DNA from: DATARH01 sp963705325
GTDB taxonomy: Bacteria > Pseudomonadota > Alphaproteobacteria > ATCC43930 > CGMCC-115725
Length of the DNA: 64,000 nt
Reading direction: 5' to 3'
Assembly (NCBI GenBank): GCA_963705325.1
Contig: OY970069.1
Span: forward strand, 2,728,001-2,792,000
Shown here: positions 28,310-36,478 of the stretch, piece by piece
Layout: each line of letters opens with the position of its first letter
Position numbering within the stretch: the stretch's first letter is position 1
Notes under the pieces: model-generated
Seen by the model: only the letters and a program-made list of their open reading frames with translations
Databases searched by the model: none
What the model was told of the DNA's origin: nothing
Translations under genes and position numbers: made by a program

Positions 28310-28987
28310 GTGGCATCGCCAGAACATTATTCGAGGCTCCTTCGGGACCTCGCGTCAGTCGTGCTTGCGGTTCTGGTAATCGGTTGGGCGCAGGTCGAGG
28401 CTCTCGCCGACTCTACTTACACCTCGACCACGGTAACCACGACCACCTCAACCACGCGCAGCAGCTCCTACGGTGCGACGATAGGGTCGGCGGGCCTGAT
28501 ATTTGAAGGGCTCGGCAATATTCTCGGCGCTATGAGCAACAATGTTACATGCCCGGCCTTGGCCACTTATAATGCCGCTGCGCATCAGGTGGATGAGGAA
28601 TGGCATTCCCGGTGGGCTCAGACCTTTGGCAGCGTCGATTTCAAGGGAATAATCCCGAGGGATTGCCAGAAGATAATTCCGATAAGTCAGTTTCGCATCT
28701 CGCAGATGAACTATCTGATTCCGCTGCGGCAGGCTGCCGAAGCGCAATGCTCGCCGATCACTTGGAGCGGCGGAGAAAACTCCCCGGCCGGCTACCTCGC
28801 GGCCTCGCAGCATGATCTTGCCGCCTGTCAGCAGGGTCTGGCGACGAATCCGGGCGGCATCGCGCCGGCAAATCCAGTGCCGGTGGCTGGCAACCCGTAC
28901 GCCAACCAATCCGCCTCGTGTAGCACGATCACGGGTCCCGGCATGACCGGCGGGCCGACCAACTGCCCGCCGAGCCATATCGGGTGA
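28310..28987 (+). CDS. hypothetical exported Cys-containing protein
   Basis: Not recognised. About 225 residues from GTG 28310, which has AGAGG nine bases upstream; GTG 28286 is an alternative start. A hydrophobic segment (LASVVLAVLVIGWAQVEALAD) acts as probable signal peptide. A Thr/Ser-rich stretch (STTVTTTTSTTRSSS) follows. Six Cys are spread through the mature part (VTCPAL, RDCQKI, AQCSPI, AACQQG, ASCSTI, TNCPPS). The stop overlaps the GTG start of the following gene (28984-28987). Since the next product lacks a signal peptide but shares the Cys-rich style, the two could be one protein split by a frameshift. Confidence 0.55.
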   Translation: MASPEHYSRLLRDLASVVLAVLVIGWAQVEALADSTYTSTTVTTTTSTTRSSSYGATIGSAGLIFEGLGNILGAMSNNVTCPALATYNAAAHQVDEEWHSRWAQTFGSVDFKGIIPRDCQKIIPISQFRISQMNYLIPLRQAAEAQCSPITWSGGENSPAGYLAASQHDLAACQQGLATNPGGIAPANPVPVAGNPYANQSASCSTITGPGMTGGPTNCPPSHIG

Positions 28988-29865
28988 CCACAGTGACGCC
29001 GCCGCAACAAACTCAGACAGCCGCGATGCCGCCACCCGCGCCTGTAACTCCCCTCGATCCCGCCACCGCCACCGCGCAGCAAATATTCGGGATGCTCAGC
29101 CTGCCGGTCCCGCAATTGCAACCGAGCCCCGCCGCCGACCCCGAGGCCGCGGCACGCGCGGCCTTCGATAAGGGACAGGCGGCGTACAACGCGCATGATT
29201 GCATGACCGCGCTGCAATACTTCAACCAGGCCGTCTCGCTCACGGTCAGCTATGGCACGACCTATTCCGGGTGGCGCGACCGCACCCAGGCCTGCGCCGG
29301 GCAGGTCGCCGCCGTGCCCGCTCCGGCGGCGCCGTCATCGACCTGCGCTCCCGGCCATGACGCCGATATCCAATCGGGCAACACCCTCCAGCAAACCGCA
29401 GCAGCGCAGGAAGCGCTGGGCACTTGTACAAGCCTAAACGACGCTGCGGTTGCTTACCGCAACGCGGCAACCTGGTTCCAGCGCGCGGTGGTGGAGCTAC
29501 CGAGGGACGATTTCTGCCGCAACAAGACGGACGAGATGCTGCGCAGGAGCACCGCGATCGATTACCGCCGCGACCGGCAATGCGCGGGGCAGGCCAATCA
29601 GGGTCCACCGCCGAACTGCACGAGCCAGTTACAGGCGATGCACCAACTGGAGGATCGGGCGCGGAGCGGCCCGAACATGGGCGCCGTCGGCCAGCCTGCG
29701 CAGATCGATCGGACGATCATGAACCAGGCGAACGTGCTGAAAGTGCAGCTTGCCGCGCAGAGTTGCCGCGACCCGAATGCGCCGCTCACGCAATCCGAGT
29801 GCTTGGCCGCCAGCATTACGGGGGTGGACACGGCGACTCTGCAAAAGGCCGGCTGCTCCCCCTGA
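28984..29865 (+). CDS. hypothetical Cys-rich protein with one TPR-like motif
   Basis: Not recognised. The protein has 293 residues from GTG 28984, which overlaps the previous stop. A Pro/Ala/Thr-rich start is followed by a TPR-like helix pair (ARAAFDKGQAAYNAHD, then MTALQYFNQAVSLT, about 58-85). The rest is helical and polar with about ten evenly spaced Cys (HDCMTA, QACAGQ, STCAPG, GTCTSL, DFCRNK, RQCAGQ, PNCTSQ, QSCRDP, SECLAA, AGCSP). No signal peptide is seen, which is odd for such a Cys pattern and supports either a frameshift fusion with the preceding frame or export by another route. Confidence 0.5.
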   Translation: MTTVTPPQQTQTAAMPPPAPVTPLDPATATAQQIFGMLSLPVPQLQPSPAADPEAAARAAFDKGQAAYNAHDCMTALQYFNQAVSLTVSYGTTYSGWRDRTQACAGQVAAVPAPAAPSSTCAPGHDADIQSGNTLQQTAAAQEALGTCTSLNDAAVAYRNAATWFQRAVVELPRDDFCRNKTDEMLRRSTAIDYRRDRQCAGQANQGPPPNCTSQLQAMHQLEDRARSGPNMGAVGQPAQIDRTIMNQANVLKVQLAAQSCRDPNAPLTQSECLAASITGVDTATLQKAGCSP

Positions 29866-29895
29866 GCTGTGCAGAAACCCTCGCTCTAAGTGCGA

Positions 29896-30660
29896 CTAGA
29901 AGAGCGCCCGCCGCAGCATATCGAGCCCGCTCGCGGCGAGCACCACCAGCACCATTATCCGGAACCAGTTCGGCTTGATCCGATTGCGTAGCCAGCGTCC
30001 GACGGGCATGCCGAGCTGGATCGGGATCAGCGCCGCCGCCGACGTCAGGAAGTCGCCACCCGACATGGCGCCGCTGCCGCCAAGCACCAGCAGCATTGTG
30101 GTGGCCGCCGTCAACGCCAGGATCGCCATGTGCTTGACGAAGGTGTTCGGATCGACGCCGAGCCCGACCATATAGGCGATCATCGGCGGGCCGAAAATCG
30201 CCGACATGCCGCCGAGCACGCCGGCGCCAAAGCCGACAAAGGGGCCGCTCCAGCGCGCGGTTTTGGCGCTCATCCGCAGCCGCGGCATCGCCAACAGCAG
30301 CAGCGCGAGCAGGAGAAAGCTGAGCCCGATGATCAGGTTCAGCCGCTGGCGGTCGACGGTGATCAGCAGATGCGTCCCGATTACCGCGCCGGCGACGAGC
30401 GGGAGCTGGATCGGCCAGAGATAGCGTACTGCGGCCATCGTATGGCCACCTTCGGCCGCTTGAACGACATTGGTCGCCACCATCGACACCGAGACCAGCG
30501 CCACCGCGACCGGTACGTCGAGAAATTGCGTCGCCAGCGGCACCAGCACAAGCGGCAGGCCGACGCCGGTCACGCCCTTTACAAGTCCGCCAAACACGAA
30601 TACGGCGAAGAGCGCGGCGAGCGAGGCGGCCGGCAGGCCGAGCACCGCGTGCATCACCAT
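29896..30660 (-). CDS. TauE/SafE family anion permease
   Basis: Integral membrane protein of 254 residues in the sulfite exporter TauE/SafE family, which moves sulfonates, sulfite or other organic anions. Two repeat signatures are visible: FVFGGLVKGVTGVGLPLVLVP in the N-half and FVGFGAGVLGGMSAIFGPPM in the C-half, with about eight helices. The start is placed at ATG 30660, preceded by GGGAAG; ATG 30654 is also possible and the open frame further upstream is not coding. No sulfonate enzyme is adjacent, so the anion is unknown. The split TPP decarboxylase 16 kb away resembles sulfopyruvate decarboxylase, but no direct link is visible. Confidence 0.82.
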   Translation of the reverse strand: MVMHAVLGLPAASLAALFAVFVFGGLVKGVTGVGLPLVLVPLATQFLDVPVAVALVSVSMVATNVVQAAEGGHTMAAVRYLWPIQLPLVAGAVIGTHLLITVDRQRLNLIIGLSFLLLALLLLAMPRLRMSAKTARWSGPFVGFGAGVLGGMSAIFGPPMIAYMVGLGVDPNTFVKHMAILALTAATTMLLVLGGSGAMSGGDFLTSAAALIPIQLGMPVGRWLRNRIKPNWFRIMVLVVLAASGLDMLRRALF

Positions 30661-30805
30661 CGGCTTGCTTCCCGCCCCCAAGGTTATCGCGGGCGGCGGG
30701 AAGTGATCCGGCGGCCTGCGCACTTGGTGACATTGCGTCGTCGCGCGAGGCTTCGCAATGTGGGACGTTTCGGCACGCGCCGAACCTGCTCCCGTTTGGC
30801 GCGAG

Positions 30806-31039
30806 CTATTCCTTGCGCGCCGGGAATGTCGCTCCGTCGAGACGGCGCCAAACACCGGTCTTCATGCAGTCCGCAAATTTTTGGTCGCAGATACCTGGGC
30901 ACGGTGTGTGGGTTTGTGCATTGTCAGGGCAAGCCGTTTTGCAAGTGCTGACCGCTTGGCTGCAGGTGAGTTGCTGGGCAGAGGCGGTCGTCCCGACGGC
31001 CCATGCGATGAAGAGTGAGGCGACGACGGCGAATTTCAT
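30806..31039 (-). CDS. small exported Cys-rich protein
   Basis: Not recognised. 77 residues. A clear signal peptide (MKFAVVASLFIAWAVGTTASA) precedes a mature part of about 55 residues with six Cys (TCSQ, TCKTAC, PCPGIC, DCMK), enough for three disulfides. A GAGAAAG lies just before the ATG at 31039. The composition resembles the exported Cys-rich proteins at 27.4-29.9 kb, although it is on the other strand and separated by the TauE gene. Confidence 0.6.
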   Translation of the reverse strand: MKFAVVASLFIAWAVGTTASAQQLTCSQAVSTCKTACPDNAQTHTPCPGICDQKFADCMKTGVWRRLDGATFPARKE

Positions 31040-31050
31040 GTTCTTTCTCG

Positions 31051-31203
31051 ATGGCCAAGGGTCGCTATCTGCAAAGGAGCTTAGCTATCAGGCTAGCTCA
31101 AATGCGATCGGCGACCACGTTCCGCATCTTCGCCGAGGAGAACGAATCGGTTTTAACGATTGCCGGCGAACACTACCTCTGGTTTGGCAACCGCCCGACT
31201 TGA
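31051..31203 (+). CDS. possible 50-residue small protein
   Basis: Weak candidate. ATG 31051 opens 50 codons (MAKGRYLQRSLAIRL..., ending EHYLWFGNRPT). The composition is balanced and protein-like (FRIFAEENESVLTIAGE). The start lies only 11 bases from the divergent start of the small Cys-rich gene at 31039, which leaves no room for promoters, and no strong ribosome site is visible. The rest of the gap to 31443 holds no other credible gene. The Rieske gene's ribosome site GAGGAGA is at its end. Confidence 0.25.
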   Translation: MAKGRYLQRSLAIRLAQMRSATTFRIFAEENESVLTIAGEHYLWFGNRPT

Positions 31204-31443
31204 CTACATACGGAAATACATCCTCCGATGATGGGAACATTCAACGAACGGGAGTGAAACAAGGATCTCCCGCAAACCTGTATCGAGGACTTCGGCCCTG
31301 ATGACCGGGTTATCGTTGAATGCGTTCGCGGCCACATTGAGGTTGATGCCCCCGCGGCCGTAATTTTTGAGATACAATCCCGCCAAGCGGGGTAGGCTGG
31401 CGCTTGCACGCCAGGCCAAGAAAACTTTGCGAGGAGACAACGA

Positions 31444-32724
31444 ATGCTGCCACCGAAGGAAAATGAGCTGATCACTCGCGTCTGCCCTGGCACGCCGATG
31501 GGCGACACGATGCGGCGCTATTGGATCCCGGCTTGCCTGTCGAGGGAGATTGCCGAACCCGATTGCGCACCGGTCCGCGTCAGGCTGCTCGGCGAGGACC
31601 TTGTTGCCTTCCGCGACACTGACGGCCGGATCGGACTGGTCGACGAATTCTGTCCGCACCGCCGCGTCTCACTGTATTTCGGGCGCAACGAGGAATGCGG
31701 CCTGCGCTGCGTCTATCACGGCTGGAAGTTCGATGTTGAAGGCAACTGCCTCGATCAGTTGAACGAGCCGCCGGAACATCAGTTCAAGCAGCACATCCAT
31801 CTCACGGCGTATCCGACGGTCGAGCTGGGTGGCATCGTGTGGGCCTATATGGGCCCGGCCGAGAAGATGCCGCCCACGCCGAAATTCGCCTGGACGCAGG
31901 TGCCGGAAGAACGCCGTCACGTCTCCAAAGTGATCCAGGAATGCAATTATTTACAGGCGCTTGAAGGCGGGATCGATACCTCACACGCCCCGATCCTTCA
32001 CCGGCTGTTGACCGACAACTCGACGCGCGGCGGGATGAAGCCGTCGAGCCCGTTCGTGCGCGGCAAGGCACCGAAGCTGGTCGTCGATGTGACCGATTAC
32101 GGCTATCTCTATGCCGGCATCCGGCCGCTCGGCGACGACGAAGTACACATCCGCAGTTACCACTTCATCATGCCGTTCCATCAGATCCGGCCGTCGCGCT
32201 CGGATTCAGGCATACCGTGCGATGCCGGACACATCTGGGTGCCGATCGATGACTACAACGTCATGGTCTACAATTGGATGTACTCGACGACCGACACCCC
32301 TCTGACCGAAGAGGACCGGGCCGAGCGCGGTATCGGCAATGGCCCGGATTTTGTCGATCAGAAGACGTTCCGGTCTTTCCAGAACCGCTCCAACGATTAC
32401 GGCCTCAACCGCGAGGTGCAGAAGACCGAGAGCTACACCGGCATCGACGGCATCAACCAGCAGGACCGCGCTCTGCAGGAAACCATGGGCCGTATCGTCG
32501 ACCGCACGAAGGAGCATCTAGGCCCCGGCGACAAGGCGATAGGTCAGACGCGGCGCATGTTGGGTCAGGCCGTCAGAACTGTTCAGGCTGGCGGTGACCC
32601 GGCCGGCACCGGCACCAGCTACTATCACATCCGTGCCGGCGAAGAAGTGCTTCCGCGCGACGCCGACTGGCACGCAATCCTGGCGCCGGACATCACCAAG
32701 GAAAAGATACTGCAGACCGTGTAA
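31444..32724 (+). CDS. Rieske non-heme iron oxygenase, large subunit (phthalate 4,5-dioxygenase-like)
   Basis: Terminal oxygenase of 426 residues. The N-terminal Rieske domain has the [2Fe-2S] ligands Cys70/His72 (FCPHRR) and Cys89/His92 (CVYHGW). The catalytic domain has ALEGGIDTSHAPILHR with His181 and His186 as mononuclear iron ligands, and a C-terminal Asp or Glu ligand not assigned. The type resembles the phthalate dioxygenase/vanillate demethylase-like single-subunit class, which needs a separate reductase. None is in the window. GAGGAG precedes ATG 31444. It leads a rightward set with a DHDPS-family enzyme and a gentisate dioxygenase-like cupin, so a role in aromatic ring degradation is likely. 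Confidence 0.88.
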   Translation: MLPPKENELITRVCPGTPMGDTMRRYWIPACLSREIAEPDCAPVRVRLLGEDLVAFRDTDGRIGLVDEFCPHRRVSLYFGRNEECGLRCVYHGWKFDVEGNCLDQLNEPPEHQFKQHIHLTAYPTVELGGIVWAYMGPAEKMPPTPKFAWTQVPEERRHVSKVIQECNYLQALEGGIDTSHAPILHRLLTDNSTRGGMKPSSPFVRGKAPKLVVDVTDYGYLYAGIRPLGDDEVHIRSYHFIMPFHQIRPSRSDSGIPCDAGHIWVPIDDYNVMVYNWMYSTTDTPLTEEDRAERGIGNGPDFVDQKTFRSFQNRSNDYGLNREVQKTESYTGIDGINQQDRALQETMGRIVDRTKEHLGPGDKAIGQTRRMLGQAVRTVQAGGDPAGTGTSYYHIRAGEEVLPRDADWHAILAPDITKEKILQTV

Positions 32725-32738
32725 GGGACCATTGTTCT

Positions 32739-32822
32739 CGTCATCCCGGCGAAGGGTGGGTTCCAGGGCTCAGTTGGTCGTACGCTGGCAGGCCTGGACC
32801 CCGGCCTTCGCCGGGGTGACGA
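32739..32822. repeat. intergenic palindromic repeat
   Basis: CGTCATCCCGGCGAA (32739-32753) pairs with TTCGCCGGGGTGACG (32808-32822) with one mismatch, and GGTTCCAGG pairs with CCTGGACCC. This is the CGTCATCCCGGCGAA-type dispersed repeat often found between alphaproteobacterial genes. It lies inside the Rieske/aldolase gene set and ends 28 bases before the next start. Confidence 0.75.
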
Positions 32823-32850
32823 ATTGAGAAATCGAAGGGAGCTGAGAGAC

Positions 32851-33786
32851 ATGCCGCAGCCTTTCGCCGGGGTCCTGGTCCCGGTCCTGACCCCGTTCAC
32901 CCCGGCGGGCGAACCCGATGCCGGGCGCTTTGTCGCGTTCTGCCGCTGGCTCTTGGACGAGGGCGCCGACGGGCTCGCGATCTTTGGCACCACCAGCGAG
33001 GCCAACTCGATGGCGGCGTCGGAGCGCATGGCGCTGCTCGACCGGCTGGTCGCCTCCGGCGTCCCGGCGGCGAAGCTGATGCCCGGCACCGGCGCCTGCT
33101 CGATCACCGAGGCGGCGACGCTGATCAAGCATGCGGTCGCGCATGGCTGCGGCGGCGTGTTGATGCTGCCGCCGTTCTACTACAAGGGCATGACCGATCA
33201 GGGGGTCTATGACTTTATCGCCGCGGTCATCGACCGGGTCGGCTCGGCGGCGCTGCAAGATGTACCTCTATCATATCCCGCCGCAGACCATGATCCCGTT
33301 CGGGGTCGAGCTGGTCGGCAGGCTGATCAAGGCCTATCCGAACACCGTCGTCGGCTTGAAGGACAGCTCGGGCGACTGGAACAACACTAAGGCGCTGCTC
33401 GACGCCTATGCGAGCACCGGCTTCGGCATCTTTCCGGGCTCCGAGGTGTTCCTGCTCGATGGGCTGCGCAATGGCGGTGTCGGCTGCATCACCGCCTCGG
33501 GCAATGTCAACGTGCCGGGCATCCGCAAGGTCTACGAGAACTGGAAGTACGCCGCAGGCCGACGCAGCTCCAGGCCGAGATCACGCTGGTGCGGAAGACC
33601 ATCCAGAAATATCCGATGGTGCCGGCGCTGAAGCGCATCGTCGCGCATTTCCATGGCGATCCCGACTGGGCCGAGGTGCGCCCGCCGATGGAGCGCCTGT
33701 CGGATGCGCAATCGGCCTCTCTCCTCGCCGATCTCGCCAAGATCGGCTACAGCCTCGGCGAGCGCCGCCGCGAGGCGGCGGAGTAG
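32851..33786 (+). pseudogene. dihydrodipicolinate synthase-family aldolase, two compensating frameshifts
   Basis: Class I aldolase of the DapA/NanA family, about 310 residues when joined. The first frame gives VLVPVLTPFTPAGE, the carboxylate motif GTTSEANS and AHGCGGVLMLPPFYYKG. It shifts near 33250 into a second frame with the Tyr motif MYLYHIPPQ and the Schiff-base Lys in VVGLKDSSGDWN. It shifts back near 33552 to finish with TLVRKTIQKYPMVPALKR to the stop at 33786. No stop codons or substitutions spoil the joined protein. In aromatic catabolism this family also contains hydratase-aldolases (NahE/PhdJ type), which fits the neighbours; a true DapA is less likely here. Confidence 0.85.
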
Positions 33787-33798
33787 GGATCGGCCGTT

Positions 33799-34850
33799 AT
33801 GGCCAGCGAGCACGCCCCTGCGCGCACGCCGGAACGGCAGGCGTTCTACGACAGGATCGCCCCCGCCAATCTGGCGCCGCTGTGGGAGCAGCTGCACAGC
33901 CTTGTCACCCCGGAGCCGGTAAGCAAGGTACGAGCCGGCGATCTGGCGTTACCGCGACGTGCGGCCGCATCTGATGAAGTCGGGCAGGCTCATCACCGCG
34001 CAGGAGGCGACCCGCCGCGTCCTGATGCTGATGAACCCTGGGCTCGGCGGTCGAGGCCTCGATCACCGGCTCGCTGTTCGCCGGGCTGCAACTGATCATG
34101 CCGGGCGAGGTCGCGCCGGCGCATCGCCACAGCCAATCCGCCTTGCGGTTCATCATCGAGGGGCACGGCGCCTACACCGCGGTCGACGGCGAGCGCACGC
34201 TGATGGAGCCGGGCGATTTCGTCATCACCCCGTCCTGGACCTGGCACGACCACGGCAACGACAGCGCCGAGCCGATGGTCTGGCTCGACGGGCTCGACAT
34301 CCAGATCGTCAACTTGCTGAACGCGAGCTTTGCCGAGGGCTACCCGGACGACACCCAGCCGATCGCGCGTCCCGAGGGCGACAGCTACGCGCGCTACGGC
34401 AACAATCTCCTGCCGGTCGATTGGAAGCCCGCGGTAAAGACCTCGCCGGTGTTCAACTACCCCTATGTCCGCACGCGCGAGGCCTTGGAGACGCTGGCGA
34501 AAAACGGCGCGCCGAACCCCTATCATGGCCACAAGCTGCGCTACGTCAATCCGGCGAGCGGCGAGTTCGCGATGCCGACCATCGCGACCTTCGTGCAGCT
34601 TTTGCCCGCCGGCTTCGCGTCGCTTCCCTACCGCTCGACCGACGGGACTGTTTTCGTCTGCGTCGAGGGCGCGGGCGAAACCCGGATCGGGGATACGGTG
34701 TTATCATGGGAGCCGCGCGACATTTTTGTCGTGCCGGGTTGGGCGGCGCACACGCATCACACACGCGCGGAATCGGTACTGTTCAGCTTTTCCGACCGGG
34801 TGGTGCAGGAAAAGCTCGGCCTGTGGCGCGAAGCGCGCGGCAATGCCTGA
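33799..34850 (+). pseudogene. gentisate 1,2-dioxygenase-like bicupin, two frameshifts
   Basis: Extradiol-type ring-cleaving dioxygenase of the cupin family, about 350 residues if joined. Three pieces in different frames follow one another. ASEHAPARTPERQAFYDR...LHSLVTPEP comes first. Next is YEPAIWRYRDVRPHLMKSG with TAQEATRRVLMLMNPGL (frame change near 33930). AVEASITGSLFAGLQLIMPGE and the rest to the stop at 34850 come last (frame change near 34050). The metal-binding cupin motif is APAHRHSQSALRFIIEG, then GDFVITPSWTWHDHGN; the second cupin is at the C-terminus (VVPGWAAHTHHTRAES). Together with the Rieske oxygenase and aldolase upstream it suggests gentisate or a hydroxylated gentisate as intermediate. 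Confidence 0.85.
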
Positions 34851-34900
34851 GGCGGCGCGGCTAGCGAGTTTTTAACAAGCCTCCGGTAAGACGAAGCCCG

Positions 34901-36347
34901 ATGGCGGAGAAGCGGAAAAGCAGCGGCGCGGCGATCAACCCGGTGATCCTGTCGGGCGGATCGGGCACGCGGCTGTGGCCGATGTCGCGCACGCTTTATC
35001 CTAAGCAATTCCTGCCGCTGGTCGGCGATAGCAGCCTTTTGCAGCAGGCCGCATTGCGCGTTCCCCAGGATGCCGGGTTCGCCGCCCCGCTGGTCATCGC
35101 CAACGAGGAGCACCGGTTTCTCATTGCCGAGCAATTGCGCGAGATCGGCGCGACCCCCCAGGCTTTGCTGCTGGAGCCGGTTGGGCGCAACACCGCGCCG
35201 GCGGTCTGTATCGCTGCGCTGCGCCTCGCCGAAAGCGACCCCGCCGCACTGATGCTGGTGATGCCGTCCGACCATCGGATCGACGACGTGCCGGCCTTTC
35301 TCGCCGCCGTCGAGCGCGCCGCTGCGGCCGCGCGCGCCGGGTTCCTTGTCACCTTCGGCGTGACCCCCGAGCGCGCCGAGACCGGCTATGGCTATATCGA
35401 GCGCGGCAAGAAGCTCGCGAATGTCGATGGCGCGTTCGCGGTCGCGCGGTTTGTCGAAAAGCCCGACGCGAATACCGCCGAGCGCTACGTCAAGAGCGGC
35501 GACTTCTTCTGGAACAGCGGCATCTTCCTGTTTCCGGCCGCGCTCTACCTGAGCGAGCTCGAGCGTCTGCGCCCCGATATGCTCGCCGCCTGCCGCCAGG
35601 CGCTGGGAGCGGCGCGCTCAGACGACGATTTCGTCCGCCTCGATAAGGCGGCTTTCGCTGATTGCCCTGCCGATTCGATCGACTACGCGGTGATGGAGCA
35701 TACCGCACGCGCCGCCGTGGTGCCGGTCGACGATGGGGTGGAGCGACCTCGGCTCGTGGGACGCGCTGTGGGAGAGCGCCGCCAAGGATGCCGACCGCAA
35801 CGCCATTGTCGGCAACGTCATCGCCGAGGACACGCACGGTTCTTATATCCGCTCCGAGGCCGGGCTCGTCGCCGCCCTCGGGGTCGAGGACATGGTCGTC
35901 GTCGCCACCCAGGACGCGGTGATGCTGGCGCCGCGCGACCGCGCCCAGGACGTCCGCTCGCTGGTCGCACGCCTCGTCAAGGACGAGCGTTCCGAGGCCG
36001 AGACGCTGCCGATCGTGTACCGGCCGTGGGGCAGCTACCAGACGCTGCACATGGGGCACCGCGTCCAGGTCAAGCACATCGTCGTCAAACCGGGCGGCAA
36101 GCTGTCGCTGCAGATGCATCATCACCGCGCCGAGCACTGGGTCGTCGTCCAGGGCACTGCCAAGATTGTGCGCGGCGACGACGAGATCATGCTGACCGAG
36201 GATCAGTCGACCTACATCCCGCTCGGCACCAAACATCGCCTCGAAAACCCCGGCAAAATCCCGCTCCACGTGATCGAGGTGCAGTCCGGCGCCTATCTCG
36301 AAGAGGACGACATCGTCCGCTTCGAGGATACCTACGGGCGGAGTTAG
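34901..36347 (+). pseudogene. manC: mannose-1-phosphate guanylyltransferase / mannose-6-phosphate isomerase, one frameshift
   Basis: Bifunctional enzyme (AlgA/ManC type) making GDP-mannose for surface polysaccharides, about 480 residues when joined. The N-terminal nucleotidyltransferase has ILSGGSGTRLWPMSRTLYPKQF and MPSDHRIDD, then VEKPDANTAERYV and FFWNSGIFLF. At 35721-35725 an extra base (GTCGACGATGGGG for GTCGACATGGGG) breaks VPVDMGWSDLGSWDALWE. The remainder, ending with the cupin-type isomerase (KPGGKLSLQMHHHRAEHW), is in the next frame to 36347. All segments are in the expected order, so the intact gene is probably functional and the break a sequence error. Confidence 0.88.
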
Positions 36348-36351
36348 CTAC

Positions 36352-36472
36352 CCCTCACCCCAACCCTCTCCCCGCTCGCGCGGGGCGAGGGAGCGCGTCG
36401 GACTAAGCCCCTCGCCCCGCGCGAGCGGGGAGAGGGAGGGACCCGCGCCGAAGGCGTCGGAGGGTGAGGGGC
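36352..36472. repeat. large GC-rich inverted repeat with 28-base perfect arms
   Basis: 36365-36392 (beginning CCCTCTCCCCGCTCGCG) and 36410-36437 (ending AGCGGGGAGAGGG) are exact reverse complements over 28 bases with a 17-base loop. Outer arms CCCCTCACCC (36352-36361) and GGGTGAGGGG (36463-36472) also pair. It is a REP/BIME-like element placed between the convergent manC and D-carbamoylase genes and probably stops both transcripts. Confidence 0.85.
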
Positions 36473-36478
36473 TGGTTT

